A stretch of DNA of 64,000 bases from Callorhinus ursinus (GCF_003265705.1 NW_020313285.1:18206593-18270592); one strand, 5' to 3'; numbered from the stretch's first letter, positions 31,644 to 44,164 are shown. Notes: generated by a model not told the origin, from the letters alone. Program-made: numbers and translations.

Positions 31644-33316
31644 AAAATGCACCTCCTCAGTCACACCAGCCCCATTTCAAGTGCTCACAAGGCACGTGTG
31701 GCTGGTAAGAGACCACCAGAGAACATTTCCATCACTGCAGAAAGTTCTTTCTGACAGTGCCGATGAGAGTCGCAGAGAGCCCGAGAGACAAGCCCAGAGC
31801 TACACAGGAATTCTAGGAAAGACGCAGAGTAACTCTGGCCTTCTGCCCCGGCCAGAGAGTCTGACCACCAGCCTTCCTTGAGCCATACACAGCCACAGGG
31901 CACCAGCTACTGAGTCAGACTCTCCCCAGGTGGAACAGAGGCTTTTCCCTGGGACTTCAGCGGGGAGCATGCTTCCTGTCTCCAGGGCCTGACTCCCACA
32001 CTCTGGTTCCTTCCCAGGCCCTCCCAGGCCTCACTGGCTGACTGGGGAAGGAGCCACTGCACTCCCTGTCCCCCTCCATGCCCGTGCTCCCCAGAAGAGC
32101 ACCAGTCCCAAGCGGCCCTCACTCTCCAGGCCGGGTGACGAGGCGCCTAAAATGTTGCCTCTGCCTCGAGCCCTGAGCCCAGGCCCGAGGTCTATGGCTC
32201 AACTGAGGAGCCCTAGCTTCAGGATTTGAGGCAGGTTCTGGAAGCTGCTTCTGCCAGGGTTCTCAGCAGTATGAAATCCCTAGTCTGGGGGCTGAGCAAG
32301 AAGGTGGGGAGATGGGGGGCGGGGGTTGTGGGCCGTTTGTCTCTCCTTCATCCCAGCGACCAAGGATCCTCTGTTTCCATGTCCCTGCCTTCCTCCGAGC
32401 AGATGCCACAGGCCTCCCTCCATGCTGGCTATTTGGGAAACACAGAAAAGGGGTCTGGCTTCCCTATGGAATCCCAGACCCCTTGCTGTCCAGGCCAGTC
32501 CTGCTCTGAGACTGGTGAGCTGGTGAGCTGTTTTGGGGGTTGGCCTCTAGCAAGGCTGTGCCAAAGACCCCTGTCCACTGCTTCCTCCGCACAGCTGGGA
32601 ATGGGCCCAGGCACCACTGGGCTTCTGCTGAGGAATACTCTGGACCCAAGGATTGGACCAGCTGCCCCTACTCGTCAGCTCTCTGCAGACTTGGGCCACA
32701 CACAATGCCCAGAGCAGCGGTCAGATCTACTCAGTCTACCCAGGCCCTTTCTGCCTGTCCTCAGATCTCGAGGCTCCCCTAAAGCTTCTGCCCTGCCCCA
32801 GGAAAAACGATCCCAGGCACTCCTCTCCAGGTGAACTGGCTAGGCTGGGAAGCTAATCTCTGTAGGAAGCCAAGCCCGCAACAACAGAGACACTCCGTGT
32901 GGCTGTCCTGTTCTGCCAAGATGTAGGTCGATGCACCCATGAATATAAAACTTGCCCTGCCCAGAACTAGGGGCTCCGGAAGTTAGAGGGCCTGCCCAGT
33001 AACAGGAAAGCAGAGACCAGTTCTGGCTGCCCATAGCTTGCTTGAATGGGGCCCAACAGGGCCACCATGTCACAGAACTCCAGGGGGCACCATTCACACC
33101 AGAGTCCATGTCAGTGACACTCCTGGAGTTGTGCCTCGGACAGCGGCCCTGGGAGCAGGAGTGGCTGTTTCAGCCTCCAGTCCAGCCTTAGAGTGGGCAG
33201 TCCCAGGGCCCCGTCCCAGGGCCTCACCCAGTTCCTCAATGAGCCCATAGCAGAGGATCAGGGGCGGGGCGCCGGACTGGAACCTCAGGGCTCTGCGGCC
33301 CTTTCTCTAAAAATCC
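31644..33316. other. Unique intergenic sequence
   Basis: A 202-codon plus-strand frame (32226-32834) and shadows on the other strand occur, but composition is bland, there is no domain I know, and no flanking splice or promoter signal supports it. Confidence 0.5.
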
Positions 33317-33459
33317 ATTCCAGAGATACAGAGAGAGAGAGAGAGCATGAGCAGGGAGAGAGGCAGAGGGAGAGGGAGAAGCAGGCTCCCCACCGAGCAG
33401 GGATCCCGATGCGGGGCTCGATCCCAGGACCCTGGGATCACGACCCGAGCCGAAGTCAT
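33317..33459 (-). repeat. CAN-SINE truncated at both ends
   Basis: GA stretch and body ('cgatcccaggaccctgggat') are present. The A-tail complement and the last part of the tRNA-like head are absent, and no TSD is evident. Confidence 0.8.
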
Positions 33460-33698
33460 CGGCATATTCCTATAGTTCGAATAAGCACTCTTACAGACTC
33501 GTGAGAAGTCTACCGACCCCCGCAAAATGGGCAGAGGACACAGAGGCTGCACGGATAAGGAATTGAAAAATCAGCCCTTAAACACACGAGAAGGTTCTTA
33601 CCTTCAGTACAATGAGAGAAATGTAAAAACGACACAATGCCATCTGTCTCCTATCAGAACCGAAAAGACTAAGACATGTTATAAAACCAAGTGTTGAG

Positions 33699-33910
33699 GG
33701 GCACTTGGGTGGCTCTGTCGGTTAAGCATCTGCCTTCGGCCCACGTCATGACCCTGGGGTCGGTCCTGGGATAGAGTCCTGCATTTGGGGTCCCCACTCA
33801 ACAGGGGAGCCTGCTTCTCCCTCTCCCTCTGCCCCTCCCCCTGCTCGGGCTCCTCTCTCCCCCTCTCTCTCTTTCTTTCTCTCAAATAAATAAATAGAAT
33901 CTTTAAAACA
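33699..33910 (+). repeat. CAN-SINE
   Basis: Starts GGGGCACTTGGGTGGCTCTG and ends in AAATAAATAAATAGAATCTT. AAGTGTTG before and AAGTGTGG after suggest an imperfect TSD inside the L1. Confidence 0.9.
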
Positions 33911-34147
33911 ACAATGACAACTAAGTGTGGATGAGGCAGCGATGAGCCAGGAATCATTCCGAATGGGAACCGCCCCTGTGGAGGAAAACTTGACCATCGC
34001 CCTCACAGCTAGAAGCACACAACTTCTGTGACCTGGCATTTCCACAGTGGAGAATTAGCCTACAGATGTACTTGACCGTGCGTGAAATGGTGAATGGATA
34101 AGACGATCCTCACCTATCCGAAACACCTATCAGAAACAACCTATATG

Positions 34148-34317
34148 GGCCGCCTGGGTGGCTCAGTCGTTAAGCGTCTGCCTTCGGCTCAGGTCACAAT
34201 CCCAGGGTCCTGGGACCAAGTCCCACATCGGGCTCCCTGCTCAGCGGGAAGCCTGCTTCTCCCTCTCCCACTCCCCCTGCTTGTGTTCCCTCTCTCACAG
34301 TCTCTCTCTCTGTCAAA

Positions 34318-34356
<39 letters not shown>

Positions 34357-34378
34357 AATCTTAAAAAAAAGAAAGAAA
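34148..34378 (+). repeat. CAN-SINE with long AAAT tail and perfect TSD
   Basis: AGAAACAACCTATATG at 34132-34147 and 34379-34394 is a perfect 16-bp TSD. The tail holds about ten uninterrupted AAAT units (34315-34357). Likely one of the youngest SINEs in the window. Confidence 0.94.
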
Positions 34379-34815
34379 AGAAACAACCTATATGATCACC
34401 CAGAGAGGCCAGATTCATCAACGGAAGGTTCCTGGACACAGTGGATGCTCTCCCATTTCTAAAGCAGATGGACAGGCGTCTCTATATACTGATAGGACAT
34501 GATCTCCAAGATGTGTTGTTAAGCGGAAAAAAACCAAAGCATAGGACAGTATGCTTAATATGCTATTCGTGCCAGAAAAAAGAAGATTGCACATAATGTA
34601 AACATATGCTTGCAGATGCATGGACCGGCTCTGAAAAGATACGCAGGGAAGTAGTAAGAGCAGAGCGGCTGCCTCAGGGAAGGGGTGAGGCAGGGAGAGG
34701 GGTAGAAAGGAAACAATTTTCACTGCATAATTTTTTGTACCTTTTTTCCTGCACCCTTTGAAGTTTTTCCTACTACCTGCGTAGTCTTTTCAAAAGAGAA
34801 ATGAAATAAAATATA

Positions 34816-35108
34816 AGAAAACCTCCTTGAGGCACACATTTCCCATTTTCCTGCCCCCAGGCTGGTCCAAGCTCCCCCAGATTGCCTGTTTCTCTCTGGC
34901 TCCAGAAGACCCTTGCCGGTGACTTGGAGACAGCCCCAGGAGCTCAGCGTCTTCCTGCAGTGCCTAGACACACCGCAGGGTGCTGGCCGGGGGGGTAGGG
35001 GGGGGTGGGTGTCAGGGGGAAGAGCATGCAGGCTGTTGCCCAACTTCAGGGAAAAGAGGCCAGGTCTGAAGCCAGAAGCATTCAGAGTTCCACAAGTAAC
35101 CTTTTTTT
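34816..35108. other. Unique sequence with G-rich run
   Basis: GC-rich, with a G-run at about 34988-35007. Nothing else recognisable. Confidence 0.45.
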
Positions 35109-35350
35109 CCACACTTGTTTTTTATTGTGGTACAAAAAACACATAATATAAAATTGAGTATAGTAAGCATTTTAAGTGTGCAGGTCAGTCGTGCTTGTAT
35201 ATTCACATTATTTTATTGCCGGACAGATCTCTAGGACTTTTTCATCTTGCAACATGGAAACTCAGTGCCCAGAAAACACTGACCCTCCTCCGCATCCCTC
35301 CAGCCCTAGGCAACCAGCTTCCTCCATTCTGCTTCTATGCCAGAAGCATT
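35109..35350. mobile_element. Old L1-type fragment
   Basis: 'tttattgtggtacaaaaaac', 'tttaagtgtgcaggtcagtc' and 'tttcatcttgcaacatggaa' resemble a common L1M 3' UTR stretch in mammalian genomes. Orientation uncertain. Confidence 0.5.
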
Positions 35351-35464
35351 CTTGGTCCTGGCTGGGAAGATAGGCCCGGGGCCAGAGGTGCCAGTAGGTC
35401 CTGGCAGAGTGTGCACCTGTCCTTCTCAGCCCAGGCAACTCCCTCCCACCCTCCTTAGAGAGAG

Positions 35465-35675
35465 CATAGCTTCAGGGTTGGGAGCGTGGACATTCCGGCT
35501 TTCCATTCACAAAGCTGTATGTTCTTGGGCAAGTCTCAGCCTGTTTCCAGTTCAGTCAAGTGGCAACTCACTGAGATAATGATACCTTCCTCTCCGTCAG
35601 ATCGAGTGATGCAGAGAGCACATTAGGTGAGTTGCCCAGCCCATAATACAGGCTCAGCCAGTGCTGGCTTTTGTC
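35465..35675 (+). repeat. MIR-like fragment
   Basis: 'cttgggcaagtctcagcctg' and 'tcactgagataatgatacct' match MIR core and 3' sequence in plus orientation. Confidence 0.5.
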
Positions 35676-36469
35676 ACCATGCTCCCGGGAGAAGCTCAGC
35701 TCTTGGTCCCGGTTCTCAAGGCCCAGGCATCCGGACGCCCATCCTCTCTACTACTGCCTATGACTGATGCTGCCTGTTCTGGGAGGGAGGCCCTGCCCTG
35801 TGCGAGGTCAGAGCCTTCCCAGGGCCTTGACAAATATTCCTGGAAGAGAGAGATTAAGATTCTAGGTCACCACAAGTCCCCAGGAAAATCCCTGCCCTCA
35901 GAAGTTCCTAACTTAGGGTCTACGGAATTGCATGCAGAACTTGGCAGATGTGGGTATTTCCCCTGAGAAAGCGTCTTGCTTCTGTCAGACCCTCAGAGGG
36001 GCCACAATCCGTCACCTGGGCAGAACCCTCCTCCCACTACTGCCCGGCACTTGAGAGCTCCCAGTTGCCTTGGCCCACCCTGCATCCCCCTCCTTGCGAG
36101 GTGGGCTCTCTGCCAGGCCTGACCACTAAAACACAAGGCCCCGTGGAGCAGAGCCCAGGCCCCGGGCCAGGCGGAAACGGGGCTGGGTGACTTGATTGTA
36201 AGCAGCGCGCCAGCGTGAGCGTGTGTCAGTCCCCGCAGATCAGCCCTGGGCGAATGATCACATTGGTCCCTGGACCCCTAAAGCTGACCATGGGGATCTG
36301 CTGAGCGTCACACCACACTTCCAGGCCCTCCAGCCGGCCTTGACTGAAGAGGGGTGCTTCCGACAGAGCTTGAGAAGAAGACACGGCACGGTAGATGAAG
36401 CAACAAGGGCAACGATCCCTGGCAGCCCGTGCCCTGGCAAGTTCCACAGCTGCATGCTCTGTGGCCTGG
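35676..36469. other. Unique intergenic sequence
   Basis: No recognised gene. The 124-codon frame at 36223-36597 runs into the repeat-derived sequence beyond 36470 and is not credible as a gene. Confidence 0.5.
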
Positions 36470-36612
36470 GTTTCATGAAAAAGCAAAAACGCAGACACGC
36501 ATGCGTGAGAAGGTCTGCAAAGTACACCAAAAGCTTAACAGGGGTTCACTCTGGATCCTGGAATCCCAGATTATTTCTATCTTATTTTCTGCAATAAGTA
36601 TGTATTACTTTT
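36470..36612 (+). mobile_element. Possible L1 3'-end fragment
   Basis: 'cttattttctgcaataagta' followed by TGTATTACTTTTTAA resembles a degraded L1M 3' terminus. Weak. Confidence 0.35.
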
Positions 36613-36617
36613 TAACT

Positions 36618-36845
36618 CGGTGGTTCGCAACCAGGGGTAAATGTGTCCAGAAAGGGACCTCTGATAACATGCGGAGGTACTTTTGGTGTCACAACAGTGA
36701 GGGAGGGGGTGCGTGTCTGTTACGGGAATCTAGTGATGCCGCCATCAGGAACGTTGCTAACCATCTCACAACGCACAGGACAGTCCCCACAACAACGAGT
36801 TGTCCGGCCAAAAAATGTCAGTAGTAGCAAGATTGAGAAACCCTG
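36618..36845. mobile_element. MER20-like hAT-Charlie element
   Basis: Begins 'cggtggttcgcaaccagggg' and ends 'gcaagattgagaaaccctg', with 'aacgcacaggacagtcccca' between. Length (~228 bp) and phrase order match a MER20-type element with both termini present. Confidence 0.75.
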
Positions 36846-37149
36846 AGAAAAACAGTGGCACTTACTCTGACAGGCCAACAGGGCTGGAGAGGCATGAGGC
36901 CCTCAAGCTGCTGGAGCCTGGCCCACCGCCTGCCTGAGGCAAGCCCTTCTTATGCACCTACCACGTTTGGTTAGACCTTTGTGGGCTCCCCAACCTGAGG
37001 CCTGGCCAAGGCGCTGGCAGGCCCCCCATCTCTGGAAGCTGTGACTCTCCTGGGGCCCAGGCCATCCCTGGAGGGTCACGGGACCCCCAGGACCCCTTCC
37101 CAAAAGCATCTCCAGTTTCACCTCCTCCCAGAACACATCCCTGTCTAAT
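36846..37149. other. Unique intergenic sequence
   Basis: Nothing recognisable. Confidence 0.45.
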
Positions 37150-37580
37150 AAAAAGACATCAGCTCAGATGAGCACTGACTGCCAGGAGCCTTAACATCAC
37201 TGCCATAAATGAAACCCCCAAATTCTCAAACATCCTGTTCCCAACATTTTGACAATGGCATCCTGTTTTCTTTGGGAAGGAAATCCAGGTTGGATTGATT
37301 AACAAATACAATCATTATTTAACCTCAGAACTTGGTTTTGACATTAATTTACAATAAAAGAAAACGTCCATGCTAAATAATCTCTCTAATTATATGTTAA
37401 GGGCTCAGAAATGGAAAACATTCAGGAACACAAAAGGCCCAACCGAGCTCATTAAGTCTGCTTTGCCTCTAAAGTATCTCTATGGTAACTCACAGAGTGT
37501 GCAGCAGGGAAAAGGCTTTTAAAATCAGATCGTCAAGACTTCACCCAGAACCGCCACAACACAAAACTCTTTTTTAAAAA
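37150..37580. promoter_or_regulatory. Candidate conserved non-coding element
   Basis: A 430-bp AT-rich block without any recognisable repeat, set in GC-richer sequence. It contains homeodomain-like text such as TTGATTAACAAAT (about 37296-37308) and CATTATTTAA (about 37313-37322). Such composition is typical of conserved developmental elements, but I cannot measure conservation. About 17 kb upstream of TCF7. Confidence 0.3.
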
Positions 37581-40540
37581 AATCTTTGGATGATGAAATG
37601 GTGAGGGTGTGTTTCCAGTCGTGGCCGGGCACCCGCGTAGGGAAGCCACCTCTTCCTACAGCCCGCAGCCCCCTAAGGTTCACCCTGGAGAGGTCAGTCT
37701 AGTGGCTGCAGGGGGCTTGGTCCCATAGGAGGTGACTGTCTCATTTTTCCTGCAACTGTGGCCCAGGTTCCTGGGGGCTTTCGCATGAGGACCCAAACAG
37801 GACGGGTCTGGCCAACACCAGGGATTCCTTTCTCATGCACCAACCCCTCTCACCCTGCAGCCCTCTGTGTCCAGACAGATGGTGATACCCTGCATGGCCC
37901 TGACTACCAGCCCCATCTTCGTCACAGGAGGATCCTTGGCTCCAGGCTCCTGAAGCTTTCTTGCATGAGCTTGGCCTCATAGTGTCCTGGGCACTGCGTG
38001 CAGCCTGCACAAGGAGCGGGTTAAGGTCGTGGTAACCAGGGCCAGCCCAGGGCCTACCCTCACCCCTGAAGGCTCAGATAGAGGCACTGAGGCACTGGGG
38101 AGGGGGCCAAGTCCAAAGGTGCCAAGTTTTAACCTATAACAGACAGGAAAATAACCCAGCCAGCCTGCTCTGGATTTAAAGTTGTTTTAAGGCCTGTGAT
38201 GGTGGTGCCTAAGCCTATTCAGGAGCAGTGAGCAAGCAGGCTGTGCTCTAGGCTCAGATCCTGTAGTGTGATGAACAAGGAGGTCAGACGCTGCTGGGGC
38301 TGCCCCAGGTTGGGGGGGCGGGGGGGGAGACCTGAAGACAGAGGAGAAACAGAGCCTCATGAAGAGAAGATGGTGGGAGGGAAGGGAGACAGGGAGGGGA
38401 CATAGAGAGACAGGCAGGAAAGACAGAATTCACTGAAACTTACCAGTCAGAGCCTGGTGTGCTTCAGGCTGAGCCCAGACTCTGAGAAGGAGGGCTTTTT
38501 GGAGGACTATAATTTGGGTCACTAGAAAAAGGCATCTGGCTGGACCTGGCTTGGGGGACGGACTCTTCTGGCCTGCCCTCTGGGTGCTGCAGAATTAACC
38601 TTCGAGGGGACCTGCCTTTTGACTTCCCAGAAGTTAAAACTTTCCTGATTCTCAGGGCCCTGGAGTCTCCCTTCAGATGTATGGTGAAGAGGCTGGGGCC
38701 CTTGGGTTCCCTCTCACTACCTGCTCCTCCACTTCCCCCATTGGCTTACTTTCCCATCTGATCAGCCTGGCACAGCCTTGACGGAGGAGGACATTGTATC
38801 CGGGGAGTCTGCTGGGTCTCTGCCAACTGCTAAGCAGCCCCCACACCCCCACCCTGGAGTCAGCCTTTCCAGCCAGCTTCCTTGTCTCACCAGAAGCTGT
38901 GGGCCAGACCCAGGGGTTGAGGCCGAGTGGAAAGAGAGCCATCCCTCCTCTCCCAGGCCTTGCTCATACAGCCTGGCCTCTTGGCTGGCCCGGGGTCAAC
39001 CCGGTAGGTCCTTGTGCCCAGCCCTGTGCATGGGCCACAGGCAGAGAAAACAGACGCAGCAGGACTCTTTTTTATTTGTTAATTTAGACTCTTAAGTACC
39101 ACCTACCACCGGCTTCTCCTAAGGATTTGAGGCCCCTGGGGAGTACTAAGTGCCCAGGGGTACAGACCCTGGCGATAGCTAGGCAGGTTTCCTGCAGGAG
39201 GAGTAGGTGGCTGTGGATCTGCCGGAGGCTGTGCCTCTCCCTGGGGGCGAGAGGATCAAGCATTTTCTGGAAGGCACAGACCATCCCGAGCTCCAGCCCC
39301 TTCACATCTTACCCAGTGGAAGGGCTTCTAGGGCACAGGCTCATTTACGTATCATTTGCATTCTATTTTCACGTAATGTATGGGATGGAAAATCCCCCTG
39401 GGCACTGGGCCCAGAAGTTAGAGTCCCTAATGCTTTTGCTCCCATAGCTGCAGCAGCCGGTGGCAGACGGGGAGTCCTGCCCATTACCTGGGCCTCCTGC
39501 CTTGAGGTGGCAGCTAACTGTGAAGGTGGTGGCAGCGCAGACACAGGCCTCGCAAAGCAAGAGACTTTCACATGTGACTCACACTCCCAGGATCAGAAGC
39601 AAAATTACGTGTGAAAACCAGAGCCGGCTGAGTCTTCTCTGGGGAATCCCCTCGAGCTCCCTCCCCATTTCACTCCTTTAAAAAACCCTGGCATGGCCCA
39701 GCATTCACACCTTCCAGAAAAGTGCCACACTCTCCCAGCCATGGTGGGCAGGGGCCATGCCACCCATGCTGGGTGCCTTGAAGTCTGTCCCAGGGTTCTG
39801 GGTCTTGGAAAGCACGTCAAAGCAGAGAAGTAGTCAGAAGTGGCTTCATCCCAGTGGGGAGCCCAGATGGACCTTCTGAGCAGTTGTGGCTTCCAAGCCC
39901 CAGGGCTGCTCCAGGCTCATCTTTTTCCCAGCCTGGCTTCCTCCTTACAATCCATTCTGTGAGCCGTCCCATATCCTTGCAGTCAATTGCTATTCGGCCT
40001 AAGACCACCAAAGGGGATTTCTGTTGCTTATGAGCAGTAATCTCAACTGGCACATTCCCCATGAAGACAGGATGTTCCAAAGCCTTTAGCAAAGGCCACC
40101 TTCAGCTTCTGACATACCTCAGGCTTTTCTGCCACCCCCAGCAGACCAGCCTGGCCCCTGCCAGTGGCCTGACCTCGGGGTGGCACTTCCTCCCTCTGAG
40201 TCCCTGGGTCCCTCACCTGTAAAAAGGAAGCTGGTAATTAAGAAACAGGATTGGGGGGTGGGGGAAGGAAAGAAACAGGATTGGGGTAAAGATTCAATGA
40301 GATGAGGGAGAGCTGACAGAGGAGTGTGGGGACTCAGCAAACCTTAATTTCCTTTCATTGTTATATTCCTTTACAATTAGGCCAACGTCCTAATGATTCT
40401 TCTGATTGCTTTCTTTCATTATTGTTTTCATTGTTATTGTTAGAAGCAAGAACAACATGGTCCACTCACCCATTATCCCGCGAAGTAGCAAAGAAGTCCT
40501 CCTTACCCCTCACTTTACAGAGAGGGAAACTAAGATTTAA
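37581..40540. other. Unique intergenic sequence, SINE-free
   Basis: No gene recognised. G-run at about 38313-38329. Overlapping frames on both strands (for example 39207-39614 plus) have no known domain. Confidence 0.5.
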
Positions 40541-40690
40541 TGGTGGGCTCCCAAGTCAGACTCCCTGGGTTCAAATGCCATCCCCGTCACTACGAAGCTG
40601 TGTGACCTGGGACCAAGTTACTTGTCCCCCCAGGGTCTCTGTGTCCTCCTCTGTCAAATGGGGGCAGTAAGAGCATCCATGTCATGGGCC
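40540..40690 (+). repeat. MIR fragment
   Basis: 'ctccctgggttcaaatgcca', 'gaagctgtgtgacctgggac' and 'tgtcctcctctgtcaaatgg' give a clear MIR in plus orientation. Confidence 0.75.
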
Positions 40691-40854
40691 AAGTGTTAGA
40701 TTAGCACCAAGGAATTATCATTCACTTTTTTTGGATGTGATAATGGCTTTGCAGTTATGTAAGAAAGTATCTCTATTTTTAAAAAATACATGCTAAAGCA
40801 CATAAGGGCGAAATGACATGATGTCTGAGATTTGCTTTAATATATTTAATTTAA

Positions 40855-40903
40855 AAGAAACAGAAAGGAAGAAAAAGAAAAAAAGAAAGAAAAGAAAGAA
40901 AGA
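40855..40903. repeat. GAAA-type purine tract
   Basis: Imperfect (GAAA)n/(GAAAA)n stretch without an attached SINE body. Confidence 0.7.
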
Positions 40904-41577
40904 TGAAATGAGTGAAAACAAGTGTGACAACATCTTGATAATGGTGCAGTTGGAATGAGGGGATATATGTGGGTCTATTCTCTCTACCTTGGAGATTTTT
41001 TGTTAACAACACCAGAAAAGGACCACCTGCCTCACAGAGCCGTTGTGAGGCCTCCCTGGTGCTGGTCACAGGGAGCACTTAGCAAACGTGAGCTAAAGCT
41101 GTCATTGCCATTATCTTTGTCACAATCCTGCCAGCCTGAGCAGGTGAGCCAGGGAAGAGCCAGCCCTCCTGACCAACCCTCCCCCAACATCCCAGTAGTG
41201 ACACCTCAATCTGCCCCTCACTGTGGGGCCTCACCAGCTGTGTGTCACGGATCTGTCACCAACACCGAAGGCAGGGCACAGTCAGGAAGCGCCCCCCCCC
41301 CCCCCCCGGCTTATGCCCCCGTGTAAGCGACTCTGTTCTAAAAGACCCCCTTCTGGGGCTCAGTTGAATCAGAACATCAGACCACGAGGCCTACTCCAAA
41401 GCCCAGGTGAGAACCTGTCACAGCTCCTTCAGGAGGGAGATGAATTCTGCTAGCGACTCCAGTCCAGCCTCTGGTATGCAGTGGTGGCAGCTGTGGGGGA
41501 GGCAGGGGCTCAGTGTCCAAGGGTCACCCTCCTTACTTCCCTCCCTGCAGTTCAGACGCAGACTCTTCCAGAGCCAG

Positions 41578-41592
41578 CCACCAGGGGGTGCT
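41578..41592 (+). promoter_or_regulatory. CTCF-like motif
   Basis: CCACCAGGGGGTGCT is a near match to the CTCF core (CCACCAGGGGGCGC type), in plus orientation toward TCF7. Motif only; binding unknown. Confidence 0.45.
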
Positions 41593-43304
41593 CTCCAGCG
41601 GAATCACAGCCTCCCCACCACCCAGGGCACAAGAGAGGCTGTGGAAGGAGCCACCTGGTCGCCCTGAGCTAGTGAACTGCTTGCCACGAGCAAGGCCCAA
41701 GCCCCCACCCGGCCCCTGATGCTTTTATTTCCACCAGCATTTTTAAATAACATTAAATGGGTTTTTTTTTTATTACAAAAGCAACTCATGCTCAACACAT
41801 GGACTGTCTTCTTCGGATTTTTGTTTTGTTTTGCTGCATGTTTCAAGATTCCCTGGGCTTAGGACAAATGGCTCCTAAATTTTTGGGGCTATGAAGTAGA
41901 GGAAGGGGGAGTCCCAGGGGCCTGTGAGACCCAGGCAGGTCCCTGCCCCTCTGGGCCTCGGTTTCCCCTGTGTGCATGTTTGGGGGTACCGGCCATCTCC
42001 CACATCTCTCTGAGCTCTAGCAGGCTGGCTTTCCTCAGTGCTCAGGGCTGGCCTAGGGAAGGTAGGACAGGGGAGGTTCACCCCCCAACCTTTCTCCACA
42101 AGGCCCCCAACTCCCTGCCTCCCATTTCACAGGCTCTTCACCGTGCAGCTCTGGCCCCTCCTCGGGGGACCCTCCTGACCCCTGTGGTCTGCACTGCTCT
42201 CCTGTCCCCTGAGGGCCTGCATAGCCTCGACTCTGCCATCCAGGGTGCTTCATTACACCAGGCCCTTCTCCATACAGGGTGATCTCTAACTGCCCCCTGA
42301 CGCTTGCCCATTCTCTAGGAGCTCTGGCACCAGCAGCGAACCAGACAGGCCTAGCCGGCCTGTGTGGCATCCAAGCACAGCTCCCTGACGAGCACCGAGA
42401 CCTGGCGCCCAGGGGAGCTTTGGGACTTTCTGTGGGTGCAAAGGAAAGGCCAAGACAGTATTTTCCATGCTGGGGCGCAGGCGCACTGCGGGTCGGTCTC
42501 GTGTACAAGTCCCAGCAACCAAAGGGGTTTTGAGTGCTTTCCCCCGGTGGACCTGAATCTCATCGTTGAATGCAAATGTTCAAGTTCAGCCACACATGCC
42601 AGAGGAGTTCCGGGACCAGCCAGGTCCCACCCTGAGTATTGTGTAGGAGCTGGGACAAAAAAGCTTTGAGACTTCTGTTCCTCCCCAGTTTGGGGTCCTG
42701 GGGACAGGGCTTGGCAGGAAACGGGGAACATTTCTCTGGCTCCACGGCAGACACAGACTGGTGGTTCTCAGGTCCGCAGTCCTGGGTTCCCAGAAACCAA
42801 GTGCCAAGCTCTGGCCCCGCCCCCGTCAGGATGGAAAGTCTGTCCCAGCCCCTGGACTACAGCTGGAAATCCACTGCATCAGGCCAGCTCCTGTGGCCCG
42901 ACCTGATGCTACTGAAGAAACCCCCCCCCCCCCGCCGCCGCCCGCCCCAAACCAGAGGAACTGTGAATTCCAGAAAGGGAGTTTTTGACCATGGGCCTAG
43001 TCCCACTCTGAATCAGGATGAGAAGGGCCTCACGGAAGTCTTTTCCTATCCCCCAGTTTGTCAGGCTCTGCCATGTGCCCACTTCCTCAGGGCACTATAG
43101 ACCCCAAGAGGCAAGGTGACTTGCTTATGGCCAATGGGCTCAGCTGTGCCAGAAACTTCCCCAAGCAGGGAGGGCAGCCCTGAGAGGGGAGAATATTGGA
43201 GAGAAAGAGAATGGATGGGTCAGGACACAAAGGGGGCTAGCGGCAGCAAGCCTCCCACTCAGAAAAGGACAAAGAATTCCCAGCTCAAAGAGCAGGGTCT
43301 ACCC

Positions 43305-43306
<2 letters not shown>

Positions 43307-43349
<43 letters not shown>

Positions 43350-43380
43350 TGTGTGGGTGTGTGTGTGTGTGGGTGGGTGG
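43307..43380. repeat. GT microsatellite
   Basis: Nineteen pure GT units at 43307-43344, then GGGTGT interruptions to 43380. Likely length-polymorphic; may form Z-DNA. Confidence 0.95.
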
Positions 43381-44164
43381 TGGGGGGTGCCCTTAGGCCC
43401 GCTGGGATCAGGGGCAGGGAGATGCGGGATGGAGGGAGAAGTTGCTTTTAAACCAGCCCCCAACCTACCTCCTGCTTCAGCATCTTCCAAAACCATGGGA
43501 TGAGAAGGGAAAGAAAAGTGGGAGAAGAGAGAAGTTCTCAAATTATCAACACAAAGACCAAGCTTCACCAGAGGGGAAACCCTTTAAGATGTCAGTAATA
43601 ATAGAGTGTTGAACAAAAAGTAAAAACAGCAAAGCTGACAAGGAAAACCACAGCAGTCAGCAGAGGCCCACCAGTGACCCAAAGCTGAAGAGACACACTT
43701 TCACCTCGGCAGAAGGGAGGCTGGCTCCGCGGAGCTGGCTCTGTACCCCCAGGTCCTAGCACAGCCCTAAGAGGGATCCCAAAAGTTCTCCTGGGGGCTC
43801 TGTCTCCAAGAAACAGAGCGCTGTTCCCCCTTAATGAGGCAAAACTCTGATGCCACACCTTTGGACAGTGACTCGGACCCACCTCCCTGACAGAAAGCCT
43901 GAGGCCACGGACCCACCTGTCCTGGCGCCCCAGAGAGGCGGGGGAAGGACTTGCTACATGAATCAATGATCCTTAGCTCCCTGAGCACCTCTTCTCCCCA
44001 TCAGAAGCCCTGGAGGCTGTCCCCTGGGAGCCAATAACCCCATCTCCCATTTCTGAGGAGCCTTCTGAAGAAGCCAAGACCAACTAGAGGTCCCTTCTGT
44101 TCCTCACAGTCCTCACACAAGGAAGGGGAAGACATCTCCGTGGACTGCAGGGCTAGACTGAATT

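Larger units (their letters stand above)
33470..34815 (+). mobile_element. L1 3'-region with two SINE insertions
   Basis: 'atgagagaaatgtaaaaacg', 'tagaattagcctacagatg'-like text, 'gatctccaagatgtgttgtt' and 'tgcataattttttgtacctt' run in the order of the distal ORF2 and 3' UTR of an old L1M in plus orientation. Interrupted at 33699-33910 and 34148-34378. No intact frame. Confidence 0.65.
40904..44159. other. Unique intergenic sequence with C-runs and a GT repeat
   Basis: C16 at 41292-41307 and a C13-type run at about 42924-42936. Many overlapping frames (up to 153 codons) on both strands without recognisable products. A CTCF-like motif and the GT repeat are listed separately. Confidence 0.5.

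Noticed and set aside
32226..32834. 202-codon plus-strand open frame
   Set aside because: No domain, no promoter or splice support, and several overlapping frames on both strands of similar size, as expected by chance in GC-rich unique DNA.
36223..36597. 124-codon frame with Cys/His residues (CMLCGLGF..RRHAC), superficially zinc-finger-like
   Set aside because: Spacing does not make a C2H2 finger, and the second half lies in probable L1-derived sequence.
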